A DNA stretch of 64,000 nucleotides from Paraescarpia echinospica (Eukaryota; Annelida; Polychaeta; Sabellida; Siboglinidae), in contig CM034534.1 in assembly GCA_020002185.1 (NCBI GenBank), positions 32,594,049 to 32,658,048 of the forward strand, read 5' to 3'. Both the position numbers and the translations under genes were made by a program. The first letter of the stretch is position 1. Each line of letters opens with the position of its first letter. The notes below the pieces were generated by a model. That model made no database searches. It saw only the letters and a list, made by a program, of their open reading frames with translations, and had not been told where the DNA came from. Below are positions 10,301 through 21,339 of the stretch, one piece after another.

Positions 10301-12684
10301 CAGGGGTGACTGAATTACTTTAATTTTGTACTTGAGTAGAAGTAAAAGTAATTCACCTCAGAATTACTTGAGTAGAAATAAAAGTAATTCACCTCAGAAT
10401 TACTTGAGTAGAAGTAAAAGTAATTCACCTCAGAATTACTTGAGTAGAAGTAAAAGTAATTCACCTCAGAATTACTTGAGTAGAAGGAAAAGTAATTCAC
10501 CTCAGAATTACTTGAGTAGCAGGAAAAGTAATTCACCTCAGAATTACTTGAGTAGAAGTAAAAGTAATTCACCTCAGAATTACTTGAGTAGAAGGAAAAG
10601 TAATTCATCTCAGAATTACTTGAGTAGAAGTAAAAGTAATTCATCTCAGAATTACTTGAGTAGAAGTAAAAGTAATTCACCTCAGAATTACTTGAGTAGA
10701 AGTAAAAGTAATTCACCTCAGAATTACTTGAGTAGAAGGAAAAGTAATTCACCTCAGAATTACCTCAGAATTACTTGAGTAGAAGTAAAAGTAATTCACC
10801 TCAGAATTACTTGAGTAGAAGTAAAAGTAATTCACCTCAGAATTACTTGAGTAGAAGGAAAAGTAATTCACCTCAGAATTACTTGAGTAGAAGGAAAAGT
10901 AATTCACCTCAGAATTACTTGAGTAGAAGAAAAGTAATTCACCTCAGAATTACTTGAGTAGAAGGAAAAGTAATTCACCTCAGAATTACTTGAGTAGAAG
11001 TAAAAGTAATTCACCTCAGAATTACTTGAGTAGAAGTAAAAGTAATTCACTTCAGAATTACTTGTGTAGAAGTAAAAGTAATTCACCTCAGAATTACTTG
11101 AGTAGAAGTAAAAGTAATTCACCTCAGAATTACTTGAGTAGAAGGAAAAGTAATTCACCTCAGAATTACTTGAGTAGAAGGAAAAGTAATTCACCTCAGA
11201 ATTACTTGAGTAGAAGTAAAAGTAATTCACCTCAGAATTACTTGAGTAGAAGTAAAAGTAATTCACCTCAGAATTACTTGAGTAGAAGTAAAAGTAATTC
11301 ACCTCAGAATTACTTGAGTAGAAGAAAAAGTAGCTTCTAAAAAAACGTACTTGAGTAAAAAGTAAAACTACTTTCCAAAAGTACTTGAAGTAGAAGTAGA
11401 AGTGAAAGTAGAACGGAAAGATGTTTTGTCAGGCAAGTAACCAACAATAATTACTGCATCGGTGAACAAAAAATGAAGAGTGAAAATAATTACTGTTTAA
11501 CTCCAACATATATTAATTATGTATATGAATAATGTTTTATAGAAAACTATATTTTATGTTTTCGCAAATTTGACAGCGGGGCACAGAAATGTGTTCCGGT
11601 ATCTGCCACCATGGCGCTAGCTACGACGACGGCCACGGTCACTGCACCAACTGACCAAGAACGCCGTTGAAGCCCAGGTCGAAGCCAGTCATTGTACAGG
11701 CCGTGCTATCTATATATACATGGTTCATGAAGCTTATTAAGATGCCAGCCAACGTCAATGTTATTATGTTTAAATGCCACATGTACACTGTTGAATGTTG
11801 AACTGAATAAAACTCATATATGTTGTACAGTTTTAAAATAGATTACGCATTAACAGGCCACAGTGAATTGAACGATAATATTGTACTGATGACATAATAA
11901 GACCTCAGCAGCTGAATATGCAAATGAGTTGTAAAATGCAGTGCTAAGGTTGACTAAAGATTGAAAAACTATAATAAATACTCTCATAGCTGGCTTAACT
12001 TTGTCTTTCAATCAATACCAAAACACAAATTTAGAACGCACATTTACCGTGCTGAATAATACTGCGATCGATTCGCCATTTCATATGCGGTTGATGAATT
12101 CATATTTTGACGCAACAAGCAAATTTGCGTTTATCGCAGCAAAAAGATAATATTTGCGCAATGTTAGCACACTGATCTTCCCTACTATGCTGCATTAAAC
12201 ATATCAATGCCATTATTATACAAGGCATAGCCTACCTGTGAATTTCAATTGCAATTTACAAGTCCCGGAAGCCAGGTGAACCCACCAAAGGCACCTATTC
12301 TCTGAAGCCAAGACTGGCAGAAGGGAAATGATTTGATTGATGTCTGCGCTAAACAAACAATGCCTGGCACCACATTTACTGTTCCTAATGACTTCACCAT
12401 AGTCACACAAAACAAGTGACAGTTATTACCCCGTTAACATAGCTCTCATTTTTTGTAATTAAATATATTTAATGAAATATGAACGTAGTTCAGAAAAATG
12501 TAACAAAAATATTTTGCAAAGTAAATTAAAGTAACGAAGTAGAAAGTAGCGTTACCTTGGATAAAACTATTTCGTTACAAATAGAAGTAAATTATATAAA
12601 TAGTACTTTGTTACTCTCCGTTACTTGAAAAAACTACTCAAGTAGAGTAACAAAGTAGTTTTATTTCGTTAATTGACACCCCTG
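10301..12684. mobile_element. hAT-like non-autonomous element expanded by a minisatellite (extra copy)
   Basis: The left end starts CAGGGGTGACTGAATTAC. The right end, read inward, starts CAGGGGTGTCAATTAACG. Both subterminal regions are dense in AGTAGAAGTAA/GTTACTT-type motifs in opposite orientations, as in hAT elements. The flanking 8-mers (CTGGTTAG and CTGAAATA) agree at only three positions, so the target duplication is decayed or absent. No transposase is recognisable. The left third is a 36-bp repeat array. Copy 2 is at 39916-41966 and lies in the same intron. Confidence 0.6.
10332..11336. repeat. 36-bp minisatellite, about 27 units
   Basis: The unit reads TTGAGTAGAAGTAAAAGT followed by AATTCACCTCAGAATTAC. 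Variants carry AGGAAAAG or CATCTC. One 11-bp partial unit (near 10760) and one single-base deletion (near 10930) interrupt the phase. Because 36 is divisible by three and neither strand has an in-frame stop, both strands show long repetitive ORFs that I regard as non-genes. The second copy has 18 units (39947-40616). Confidence 0.97.
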
Positions 12685-13274
12685 CTGAAATAATTCTAGA
12701 GTTTGTCCGATGATTTTACTTAACCAAATAAAGTTTGTAGAACCAAAATAACAGCTGCATTCTTGTCTTTGTTACGTCTGACATACATTTATTCACTATT
12801 CAAACTGGTGTTGGTAACTGGTAAAATATTCTTGACTGATCATTGGTTTATCAAACTGATCGATGGTCAATCAATGTATGAATCATAGAAGTTAATCAAT
12901 ATGTTTGATAAATCTCATTGTTTTGTACCACGCGAACCACCAGCAGGAATAAACAAAACTGACTTCAGACTTTCCTTTCCATACCTGACAGTGGTGATGC
13001 CATTATCAACAAAGGTTTTCCTTGGCCAGTAACTGAGGGAAGGTGACATGACTTGCCAATCAGACATCCTCTACCTTCCTGTCATGTTTATATTTATTGT
13101 CATGTGATGATCTCGTACAGATAAGTCACAGAAAGACACATAATGAAATACAGAATGTGTATAATCAGAAATGATCGATTTTGATCGTTTCCTTGATCGA
13201 AATCATAAACCAATCAATCGCCGACGGACTCAATTAATTGGAGCAGTATCAACTGAAACAAACAACGAACTCAC
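12685..13274 (-). other. Intron of the TIA1-like gene (extra copy)
   Basis: AT-rich. A diffuse inverted repeat involves GGTTTATCAAAC near 12845 and GTTTGATAAA near 12904. No exon is recognised. Confidence 0.4.
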
Positions 13275-13431
13275 TTGTGAAGGAGATGCTGCCCCCTGCT
13301 GGGGAGAACTGGCACCACCTTGGCTGGGGTCGCTTGACTCCTTGCCCCATGAGCATTTGACTGAGTGACCAAGGACCTCTGCGCCATGTACGGAGACAAT
13401 TGCTTGTGTGGCTGCTTCCTTCGACGCAAAC
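13275..13431 (-). CDS. TIA1: TIA1-like exon: second half of RRM3 and linker (extra copy)
   Basis: The acceptor TGTTGTCAG and donor CAA|GTGAGT bound a 157-nt exon. It encodes Phe-Ala-Ser-Lys-Glu-Ala-Ala-Thr-Gln-Ala-Ile, then Gly-His-Ser-Val-Lys-Cys-Ser-Trp-Gly-Lys-Glu, the end of RRM3 in TIA-1 proteins, followed by a Ser/Gln/Gly-rich linker. The two differences from 42563-42719 are both silent. The exon also contains a perfect CTCF-type core (13291-13302). Confidence 0.88.
13291..13302 (-). promoter_or_regulatory. CTCF-type core motif inside a coding exon (extra copy)
   Basis: The minus strand reads CCAGCAGGGGGC, a perfect CTCF-type core, within codons for Pro-Gln-Gln-Gly-Ala. It may be chance in Gln/Gly codons. 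Copy 2 is at 42579-42590. Confidence 0.3.
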
Positions 13432-14708
13432 CTGACAACACACGAACATACACACTATGTCACCAGGGCTTATTCACATGAAGGGTTTCAGATAACACAA
13501 TAAATCCATATTATTTCAGATAACACAACAAATCCATATTGTTTAGAAACAAGAAAAATGTGACATATCTGTGTTTTGTCCTTAGAGTGTAGATGGAAAC
13601 ATAAACGTGATATTGGAATATCTTCTCTAGATGTCTGAATGACACGCCCTGATAACTGTTCACATTGTGCCCATCCAGCATTTGGAATAAAGTAAGAATT
13701 CAAAGTAAAAGCAACTTGTAGCAAGGGCTGAAATAATTATTGTACATTTCAGTTATGACATTTCTCATGGATTGGCATTGCATTTTGCCTGGAAACCCTT
13801 CCCTCTGTGGTCAATACATTTTTTATTATTTCTTGGGGGTGTTTTCGTATAACCACAAAGTATAATCACAACGACAGCAACATGAAAGCAGGCAGCTGTC
13901 AGTTGAAGACATATTGCATTGAACTGGTGAGATCATTTGAACGAGAGATGAATAATGTCAGATGGCGTATGACAGGTTGACAGCTGGTCGATTCATCCTA
14001 GAAATGTCACGTCAGGTCACCAACCACCTGAGGTCACTAAACCTGCATGTTCACCTGCTGGTGAAACAGACAAAGATCCTCTTGCCTACATGCAACGATG
14101 TCTTGCATCTGTAACACTCCGTGTTTTACCACTGCATTTCTGTTATGTCATTTCCCCAAATTTAATCAGTTGCAGATTTCCCTGATGTACAGCCAGTTGC
14201 AATGGTGATTCAAAACATAATTTCTAAAGGAAGGTTCACTATTTTGTTATCTAAACAAATACAAGGATAACATTTTCTACCATCGCTGTGAACTTTAAAA
14301 AGACTCGATCCAATAATTCTGGGACGTTGGTGTGGTGGATTGTAGATATGTATCATTCAAGATGTTAAATATTCTTCCTTTTCTCTGAAGTTTTCAATCT
14401 CTAAACAGGATTTACAAAAAAAAATTCTATTTTCTTTGACTGGGGCAGAGAAAATGCCCATCAGCTACTGTTTTGCTATAATTCCAATGAATTTAATATT
14501 ACAGCAGGCAAGTCAAATTGTTTACTAGAGATCAACAAAAGTCAAATTTTATATTGTGGCGTACTTTCAACTTGATATGAACGATACAACTTTGAGGATC
14601 AATTACCAACAAGAGCCCTACAAAGAATTCTATGAGTAGTCCCTAGTTGTTGCTTTCCAGCACCCTACAACAGGAACAGCTACAAAATGACTCAAGTACA
14701 GGTCTCAC
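13432..14708 (-). other. Intron of the TIA1-like gene (extra copy)
   Basis: No exon or element is recognised. A 29-bp sequence (CAGATAACACAATAAATCCA and on) is tandemly duplicated at about 13488-13545. Confidence 0.5.
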
Positions 14709-14793
14709 CTGATGAAGGCGTAGCCTTTGTCCTTGAAGACTCGCACTTCCTGGATTGGGCCAAACTGACTGAAAGTCTTGTGCATAAGGTCCT
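14709..14793 (-). CDS. TIA1: TIA1-like exon: first half of RRM3 (extra copy)
   Basis: The 85-nt exon has acceptor GTGTTACAG and donor CAG|GTGAGA. It encodes [14 protein letters not shown] and [20 protein letters not shown] is the RNP1 motif of RRM3. It is identical to 43997-44081. Confidence 0.92.
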
Positions 14794-15339
14794 CTGTAAC
14801 ACACACAAACAGCTCTCGTGAAACATCTAATTTCACCTACATCTGAATGATGACAATCTTTATGATGTCCACGACTTCAGAAACTGAAGATCACAAACAA
14901 GTCGCACTGGTTTTCATGGGGAATTGACAGGAGTTCGGAGGATATCTACTCTGCTAGTATTTGATAAAAATTGGGGATTCAAAAAAGATCTGGGATTCCA
15001 AATTTGTTCAACAAATATGACTTATTTATTCAAGGATGCCATGTCGCATTATTACTTTATTGCTGAACCGAATAAAATGGATGAACAGGTACAAAATGTT
15101 CTGCTAATGAGTAACTATAAATATTTACATGTATGAGTATAGGTCTACAAAAGGCAAAATATGCTTCCTTCTTTCACAAGATCAACAATCAGAAACCAAA
15201 CAATATATTTTATGCATCACTCCTCAGAACAAAAACAGCAACAAAACACATGCAAACAATCTAACATCACTGGTTGAGCTACATTGTGTACAATTCATGC
15301 AAGAGGCATTGAACAGTCTCATGGGTTAACAACACTGAT
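14794..15339 (-). other. Intron of the TIA1-like gene (extra copy)
   Basis: AT-rich, no feature recognised. A stretch of about 29 bp near 15208 is missing from copy 2, with microhomology at the junction. Confidence 0.5.
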
Positions 15340-15575
15340 CACTGTCCAGCGCCACAAGCTCCAGATGGCATGTGGACAACGAAGCCTTTGGCTTATCGAA
15401 ACACCACAAATATGTCACCTACGAATAGCTCGCCCTCATCAGATATGTGCTGATTTCATTTTTAGCATATTCCCACTGCCAGTGTTTAAAAAAACACAAT
15501 CGTTAGATAATTTCTTCCAGTCATTTATCATGCTGAATGAGTACCTTCTCATAAAACAGGAAAATACTACTTGTA
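15340..15575 (-). mobile_element. CR1/L2-like LINE 3'-tail fragment (extra copy)
   Basis: The reverse complement contains GATAAGCCAAAGGCTTCGTT and the upstream RT-end sequence seen at 23340-23597 and 4900-5060. It is a short, 5'-truncated insertion in an intron, diverged from the others. Copy 2 is at about 44605-44830. Confidence 0.7.
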
Positions 15576-15600
15576 TCCCATAATCAACCAACACTGTTCT

Positions 15601-17076
15601 TTAACCCTACAGGTGGCCACTGGGCCGAATTCGGCCCGTGCGATAGGTGCAAAATGCTCCCGGCCGATTTTCGGCCCAATTCAGTATCACACTTTTCAAA
15701 ATGTTTTTGTTTCCGTCACTAGCAACTGACAGGGGAACGCGAGGTATCATTGGAAAGCTGAATTATTATTCTTCCTGTGGCATTTTTATCAATGAGTTGT
15801 ATCGCATCATGATTCAGTAATAGCAAATCACAACCCAATATGGCCGATTTTACTACACTCTGCGTCAGGATTTTACATTCCCATTCATACGGTCTAAACA
15901 GGGAAATGGAGGTACCGATGGAAAGCCCAACGATTGGTCTATCCAAATAAATTTACATCAACGGTCAACCAATCAGCGCATGGCTCTAAAACATCTTCTT
16001 GTTGACGCTGATTTCATTCCATCACGACGAAAGTCCGCCATGTTTTTTGTCTCGCTTCGATTATACAAGTTGAATTATTTCAAATGTCCGCGGCACTATA
16101 TCAGCAAAATACATGACAGTATTTGTGGATCAAGTTATTATACTAGTTCAGACAGTTACACAGACTTTGGGGGCTGTTTTGAAGTGGATATTATGCAAGT
16201 TGCTGGCGAGCCGGACATCGCTGTCTTGCACCCGGACATGGGCTGATTCGGCCGGCCTACTCGGTCCGCCAGCGAAGGATACGATGCATTCAGAATTCAA
16301 ATACAACATGTCCTATAACCTGATGACATATATATGTGTGTAATTAGGAACTGTAGGTATTACTTACTTTATTGATATGTAAGGAAATTGATAATAGATA
16401 CGTCATGTTATCGGACAGGTGCACCACGGCACGCAACGGTAGGCCTACAAGGCCTATTGCCGTATTGGTTGTATTGGAACGTTCTACGAAAAATACAATA
16501 AAATGAAAAGTTCTGAATATATTTGAGTCTAGCTTTCATTATCACGCAGCTGAAATGTACAGCTACATTTGTCACACTGCATGCGTGAACATACAACCGC
16601 ACAATAATTATTTTGTCACTGGGCAAACTTGGGTTTCTACTTTACCCTCGTTCTGACGTTCATGAAGAATAGTCTAAATTTTACATGGGTCTACCTAAAA
16701 ACTTCATATAAAAAAAACTTCTGAGCATATTTGATTAATTTTTTCTGTACTCATTAGCTTTACAGTATATACATGGCTACATTTCTCTAATTGGACATTG
16801 ACACATACAACCACTCGGAAATTAGCTAGTAGTAGGGCGAAAAAAAAAAAATTTTGCATTTATTTTATATAAACTTTAAACAGTTGTATCTTCATGATTA
16901 TTTGATGTTATGCAAATATCATCACTGCATAATAATAAAGGGTCTTTTTGCCAACAAAATGATAGCTCAATCATATTTTTGCGATACGTATTAGCGAAGT
17001 TGTGATTTTTTAAAAGCACCCCTACAAATAGCTCCAAAGACCGGGGAAGTTTACCATTGGTCACCTGCAGGGTTAA
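15601..17076. mobile_element. piggyBac-like non-autonomous element bounded by TTAA (extra copy)
   Basis: Left end: TTAA (15601-15604) then CCCTACAGGTGGCCACTGG. Right end, read inward: TTAA (17073-17076) then CCCTGCAGGTGACCAATGG. Inverted ends starting CCCT inside duplicated TTAA are diagnostic for the piggyBac group. The interior has a short frame (15980-16246) with Tyr-Tyr-Thr-Ser-Ser-Asp-Ser-Tyr and Val-Ala-Gly-Glu-Pro-Asp-Ile that may be a relic of the transposase N-terminus; no catalytic domain remains. A perfect 16-bp palindrome (GGGCCGAATTCGGCCC) lies near the left end. Copy 2 is at 44873-46345. Confidence 0.75.
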
Positions 17077-18079
17077 CTATTGCAGCTTTGTGCCTTTTCG
17101 TTTAAGTTTAAGGAAAATATTTCTCTCAATATCCTTACATGGTACAAACTTGTATTTGGTCTGTATTGATGAAGCTATAGTATCCACACGGACAAAGAAA
17201 CATATAGTCTTTCTCCCAATATCTTCCAATATTTTGGTGTGTGATGTGTGTTAGGTCTGTAGTGTTGTTCTACAGCGTCAACGAGAACAAAGGAACATAA
17301 GTATGGCACGAGGGATAACAAGCAGGGAGAACCCAGCTGCAGGTTGGTGCAGGGAGCCCAGGGGATGTAGTCAGGATGCGGCACACTTCCTGTGCAGAAT
17401 ATCTAACTGATAGGCCTACAGTAGGCAAATCAATGGGTCAGTAGCAGTGGGACTCAGGGGCCTCGAGAGAGCCAGACTGTGGGCCTCGGCAGTGGTCATT
17501 AAATCAACAGAGCCACACAGACAAGCCACTTTAATACAGCATTCTGCTGCAGTCTGCTCTCTAATCGCTCTATCGCGTAGTCTGGCACGGTCTATCGTGG
17601 GCGCCTGCAGCTACCACATTCTCACAACTATCATAAGTGTAGCAGGCAAAAAGGTAGAGTGATGGGTGATTACCCTTGTCTTCTAGAAAATTAAACACCA
17701 GTTACTGACTTGATTAACAACAGCTTAATATTTTGCCAACTATTATAAGCATAGCACATATACTATCAAAATATAATGTTGAAAAAGTACTTTTCCAACC
17801 AACTATTTTGTGAATTTAACCAAATGTTTTCGTATTTTAAGAGGTGGCTGTTTTTACTTCTCAGAAACAGTAATTAGTTCTAACATGGCTGGCTGTCAAT
17901 GAAGCTTATAAAATAAGTCTGATGTCAAGTTGTAAAACACGTGACAAAGTATAATAGTATTAGCTATGTCTGCTGCCATAGTGTTGCTACCAAGGCTTGC
18001 TAGCAGACAATATGCCGTTGTTCAATCTACTTCATGTGTTGGTCCACATGTTGTAGGTTTAATACTGGTGCAGATCCAG
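17077..18079 (-). other. Intron of the TIA1-like gene (extra copy)
   Basis: No exon or element is recognised. Confidence 0.5.
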
Positions 18080-18167
18080 GTTAGATTAGGTTAGGTTGGT
18101 GTGCATTTACTAATATTTCAAATGTGCAAGTTCAGACAGGTCAAATACACCAAACTGCTGTATTTGG
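18080..18167. repeat. Dispersed repeat fragment (extra copy)
   Basis: GGTTAGGTTGGTGTGCAT followed by AATGTGCAAGTTCAGACAGG and TCAAATACACCAAA also occurs, slightly diverged, at 51003-51075. It is an unidentified interspersed repeat. Copy 2 is at 47349-47436. Confidence 0.6.
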
Positions 18168-18300
18168 TCTGCGGCTGGTTCAACTACAAGCATGTACTCG
18201 TCCCAGTCTGCGGCTGGTTCAACTACAAGCATGTACTCGTCCCAGTCTGCGGCTGGTTCAACTACAAGCATGTACTCGTCCCAGTCTGCGGCTGGTTTCA
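18168..18300. repeat. 39-bp minisatellite, about 3.4 units
   Basis: The unit reads CTGCGGCTGGTTCAACTACA followed by AGCATGTACTCGTCCCAGT. The array has the same length in both copies (47437-47569). All frames crossing it are repetitive and not considered genes. Confidence 0.95.
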
Positions 18301-18460
18301 CGAAGCATTCAAACCATATACAAACTTGGAACAACCGTAGAAGACACACAGAACATTGCAAACAGTTATACAAAAAAAGGTTCCTCTGTATGAGGGCTCC
18401 TATGAACAAGTGCTCCATGAAACCAACCTCTGGTGACTACTTGGTGAGGAGATTACTGAC

Positions 18461-18553
18461 CTGAGAGAGAGCTGAGGATGCCTCCGCAGTAGACGGTACA
18501 GTTGGTGGGACTCGACTGGTTGTACACCTCCTCGTAACTCATGGGCTTTTGTG
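18461..18553 (-). CDS. TIA1: TIA1-like exon: RRM2-RRM3 linker and start of RRM3 (extra copy)
   Basis: The 93-nt exon has acceptor GTGTTACAG and donor CAG|GTCAGT. It encodes [20 protein letters not shown], nearly the TIA-1 signature before RRM3, including RNP2 (Thr-Val-Tyr-Cys-Gly-Gly). It is identical to 47730-47822. Confidence 0.93.
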
Positions 18554-19711
18554 CTGTAACACAACCATGTCACCCGTGGAACATAGTCTAACAGGGCTCA
18601 CTATTTATTTAATTTTGCCCGGCGAGTTCGCAAAAAATAAAATAAACTGTACTGGTGCTTCAAAGCGAATACATTTGAAACAGTTGCTTGAACGAATCAA
18701 AATCACTTAAACTGATATCCTGTACATAATACAATGAAACGTAACTAATTTAACACAGTCGCTGTAAGTCTCAAGAAAGTCACTCTCTCGAAAATGTACA
18801 AATAGTTTCACTAACTCATAATCTCTGTGATGGATCTTCATATTTACTGGAAACTTAACGTTGTAAATTGTATCTGTAAAGTGTTGTGATTTACATAAAT
18901 GCAGTTACTTATATAGCACTCTATTTATGTACTAAGCACACCTCTTGAGAACATGTGGAAAACATGAACAGCATAAGCCATAGCAAAAGAAACAAATTAA
19001 ATGAAAATAGACACAGCAAAGGTAAAATACATAGATGAAGAGAAGAGTTTGACAATATCTTAAGACAGTTGCTACTATCTATGGCAGCAAGCCATACACA
19101 GGACATTGACAAGTCAACATGGAAGAAATGACACTTATTGACACATGTTTATAGCCATGTTTACAGTTTGTGTGATCATATCCAAGTTTCACTCTAAATA
19201 ATGCAAAGTTGTCATGGTTTCTGAGTAGCAACTATGGCAATCATTACGATGAACTAAATAAAATAAAATTTGAATGTACCAAGGAGATTAATTTAGTTTA
19301 CGTGTATCATTACATTGATGCAAAGTTACTTTTTAACATACAAACATTGCTACTAGTTTAAAGAGTGGATATTTATTTCTGTAAACCATTTATTTTGATG
19401 ATTCTCTTTTCAATGTTCATGCAACTGTCTGTCTTTTCAACATTAAATGGTTGTTTGGATAGCTCATTAATTCAGCTTTCAGAAAATATGTAGAAATATG
19501 TAGTATTTTTTGTCTATCTGCTCTGTTATTCATTCAAGTTAATGTGTGTATAATCTTATATTGAATCAATAAAATATGTAAACCAAATTTAATGGAAAAA
19601 AACTAGTACAAAAGGGTAAATCATAATGAAATGATAGCAATATAAACATAAGAGAGGAGAACGAAACAAAAGAAGCACACAGTGCCCTACACTTACAGTC
19701 GCTGTATCTAC
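18554..19711 (-). other. Intron of the TIA1-like gene (extra copy)
   Basis: AT-rich sequence with no exon or repeat recognised. Confidence 0.5.
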
Positions 19712-19817
19712 CTTCTTTCTGGTTGGGAGCGGGCGGCTTCCGCGACGCCCAGTTAGTCCTTATTGCCCGGCTGCCGATCCACTGCCCATTCATGCCCGCG
19801 ATGGCTGTCTCAGCATC
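19712..19817 (-). CDS. TIA1: TIA1-like exon: end of RRM2 (extra copy)
   Basis: The 106-nt exon encodes [15 protein letters not shown], then [13 protein letters not shown], a TIA-1/TIAR hallmark at the end of RRM2. It has one silent difference from 48980-49085. This is the most 5' exon present in the extra copy; the next exon would lie past the assembly gap. Confidence 0.93.
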
Positions 19818-20339
19818 CTCACAACAAAACATTCTTCTCTACATACTCACACACATGTGACATTACAGAGACTAGCAGAAATGTCCATCCTTTTATATAA
19901 CGTTTCTTGTGATGTACATTTAAAATTTGTCTTGTTGATGCAAGTTATGTAAAATGTTAAACATGCCCAACTGATTAGCGTTCCTCTAATCAATTACAGA
20001 AAACACCTGTACTGTTATGAGCAATCAATGTATGCCTGTCTACGTACCGAAAGAGCGGTAACAACCCTTAACCAATGTTGAATTTCAAAAAAAAATAAAG
20101 GCACTACTGGTGCTTTTCTTCTTCTGTTTATTACGCAAATATAAAATGAAACAACAAACTGATTTTAATCAAAGACAAAATACTTCTGACACTAGGCAGA
20201 TTCGAGACAACTTAGCGCACTTAGTCTGATGTAGGTATATTCAATAGGTGGTGATACTCAATATCTGACAAAACAGCAGGTCTTTATGTAGGTATATTTC
20301 ATAGTTTGGTACCTGGTCACGTTCGACTGGATTAGTAAT
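19818..20339 (-). other. Intron sequence up to the contig end (extra copy)
   Basis: Matches 49086-49607. No feature beyond intronic sequence. Confidence 0.6.
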
Positions 20340-21339
20340 NNNNNNNNNNNNNNNNNNNNNNNNNNNNNNNNNNNNNNNNNNNNNNNNNNNNNNNNNNNNN
20401 NNNNNNNNNNNNNNNNNNNNNNNNNNNNNNNNNNNNNNNNNNNNNNNNNNNNNNNNNNNNNNNNNNNNNNNNNNNNNNNNNNNNNNNNNNNNNNNNNNNN
20501 NNNNNNNNNNNNNNNNNNNNNNNNNNNNNNNNNNNNNNNNNNNNNNNNNNNNNNNNNNNNNNNNNNNNNNNNNNNNNNNNNNNNNNNNNNNNNNNNNNNN
20601 NNNNNNNNNNNNNNNNNNNNNNNNNNNNNNNNNNNNNNNNNNNNNNNNNNNNNNNNNNNNNNNNNNNNNNNNNNNNNNNNNNNNNNNNNNNNNNNNNNNN
20701 NNNNNNNNNNNNNNNNNNNNNNNNNNNNNNNNNNNNNNNNNNNNNNNNNNNNNNNNNNNNNNNNNNNNNNNNNNNNNNNNNNNNNNNNNNNNNNNNNNNN
20801 NNNNNNNNNNNNNNNNNNNNNNNNNNNNNNNNNNNNNNNNNNNNNNNNNNNNNNNNNNNNNNNNNNNNNNNNNNNNNNNNNNNNNNNNNNNNNNNNNNNN
20901 NNNNNNNNNNNNNNNNNNNNNNNNNNNNNNNNNNNNNNNNNNNNNNNNNNNNNNNNNNNNNNNNNNNNNNNNNNNNNNNNNNNNNNNNNNNNNNNNNNNN
21001 NNNNNNNNNNNNNNNNNNNNNNNNNNNNNNNNNNNNNNNNNNNNNNNNNNNNNNNNNNNNNNNNNNNNNNNNNNNNNNNNNNNNNNNNNNNNNNNNNNNN
21101 NNNNNNNNNNNNNNNNNNNNNNNNNNNNNNNNNNNNNNNNNNNNNNNNNNNNNNNNNNNNNNNNNNNNNNNNNNNNNNNNNNNNNNNNNNNNNNNNNNNN
21201 NNNNNNNNNNNNNNNNNNNNNNNNNNNNNNNNNNNNNNNNNNNNNNNNNNNNNNNNNNNNNNNNNNNNNNNNNNNNNNNNNNNNNNNNNNNNNNNNNNNN
21301 NNNNNNNNNNNNNNNNNNNNNNNNNNNNNNNNNNNNNNN
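20340..21339. other. Assembly gap, exactly 1000 N
   Basis: The round length points to a scaffold join of unknown true size rather than a measured gap. Any reading frame crossing it has no meaning. Confidence 0.98.

Larger units (their letters stand above)
1..20339. repeat. First copy of a ~20 kb duplicated block (partner 29809-49607)
   Basis: Every feature in this interval recurs in the same order and orientation at 29809-49607. Spacing changes only at indels: 17 and 6 bp in the piggyBac remnant, 4 units of a 43-bp repeat, about 105 bp near 5518-5622 (present here, absent at 35191), 1 unit of a 52-bp repeat, 9 units of a 36-bp repeat and about 29 bp near 15208. Substitutions are scattered at roughly 1% by eye. 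Homology already exists at base 1 and continues to the last base before the N-run, so no duplication junction is visible. This looks like an allelic contig left in the scaffold; a true tandem duplication cannot be excluded. Confidence 0.9.

Noticed and set aside
9596..11336. Possible CRISPR array
   Set aside because: Units are directly adjacent with no unique spacers, and the genome is eukaryotic.
10315..11340. Long repetitive ORFs on both strands in the 36-bp array
   Set aside because: Created by a stop-free 36-bp unit; no start context, and the frame breaks in one copy.
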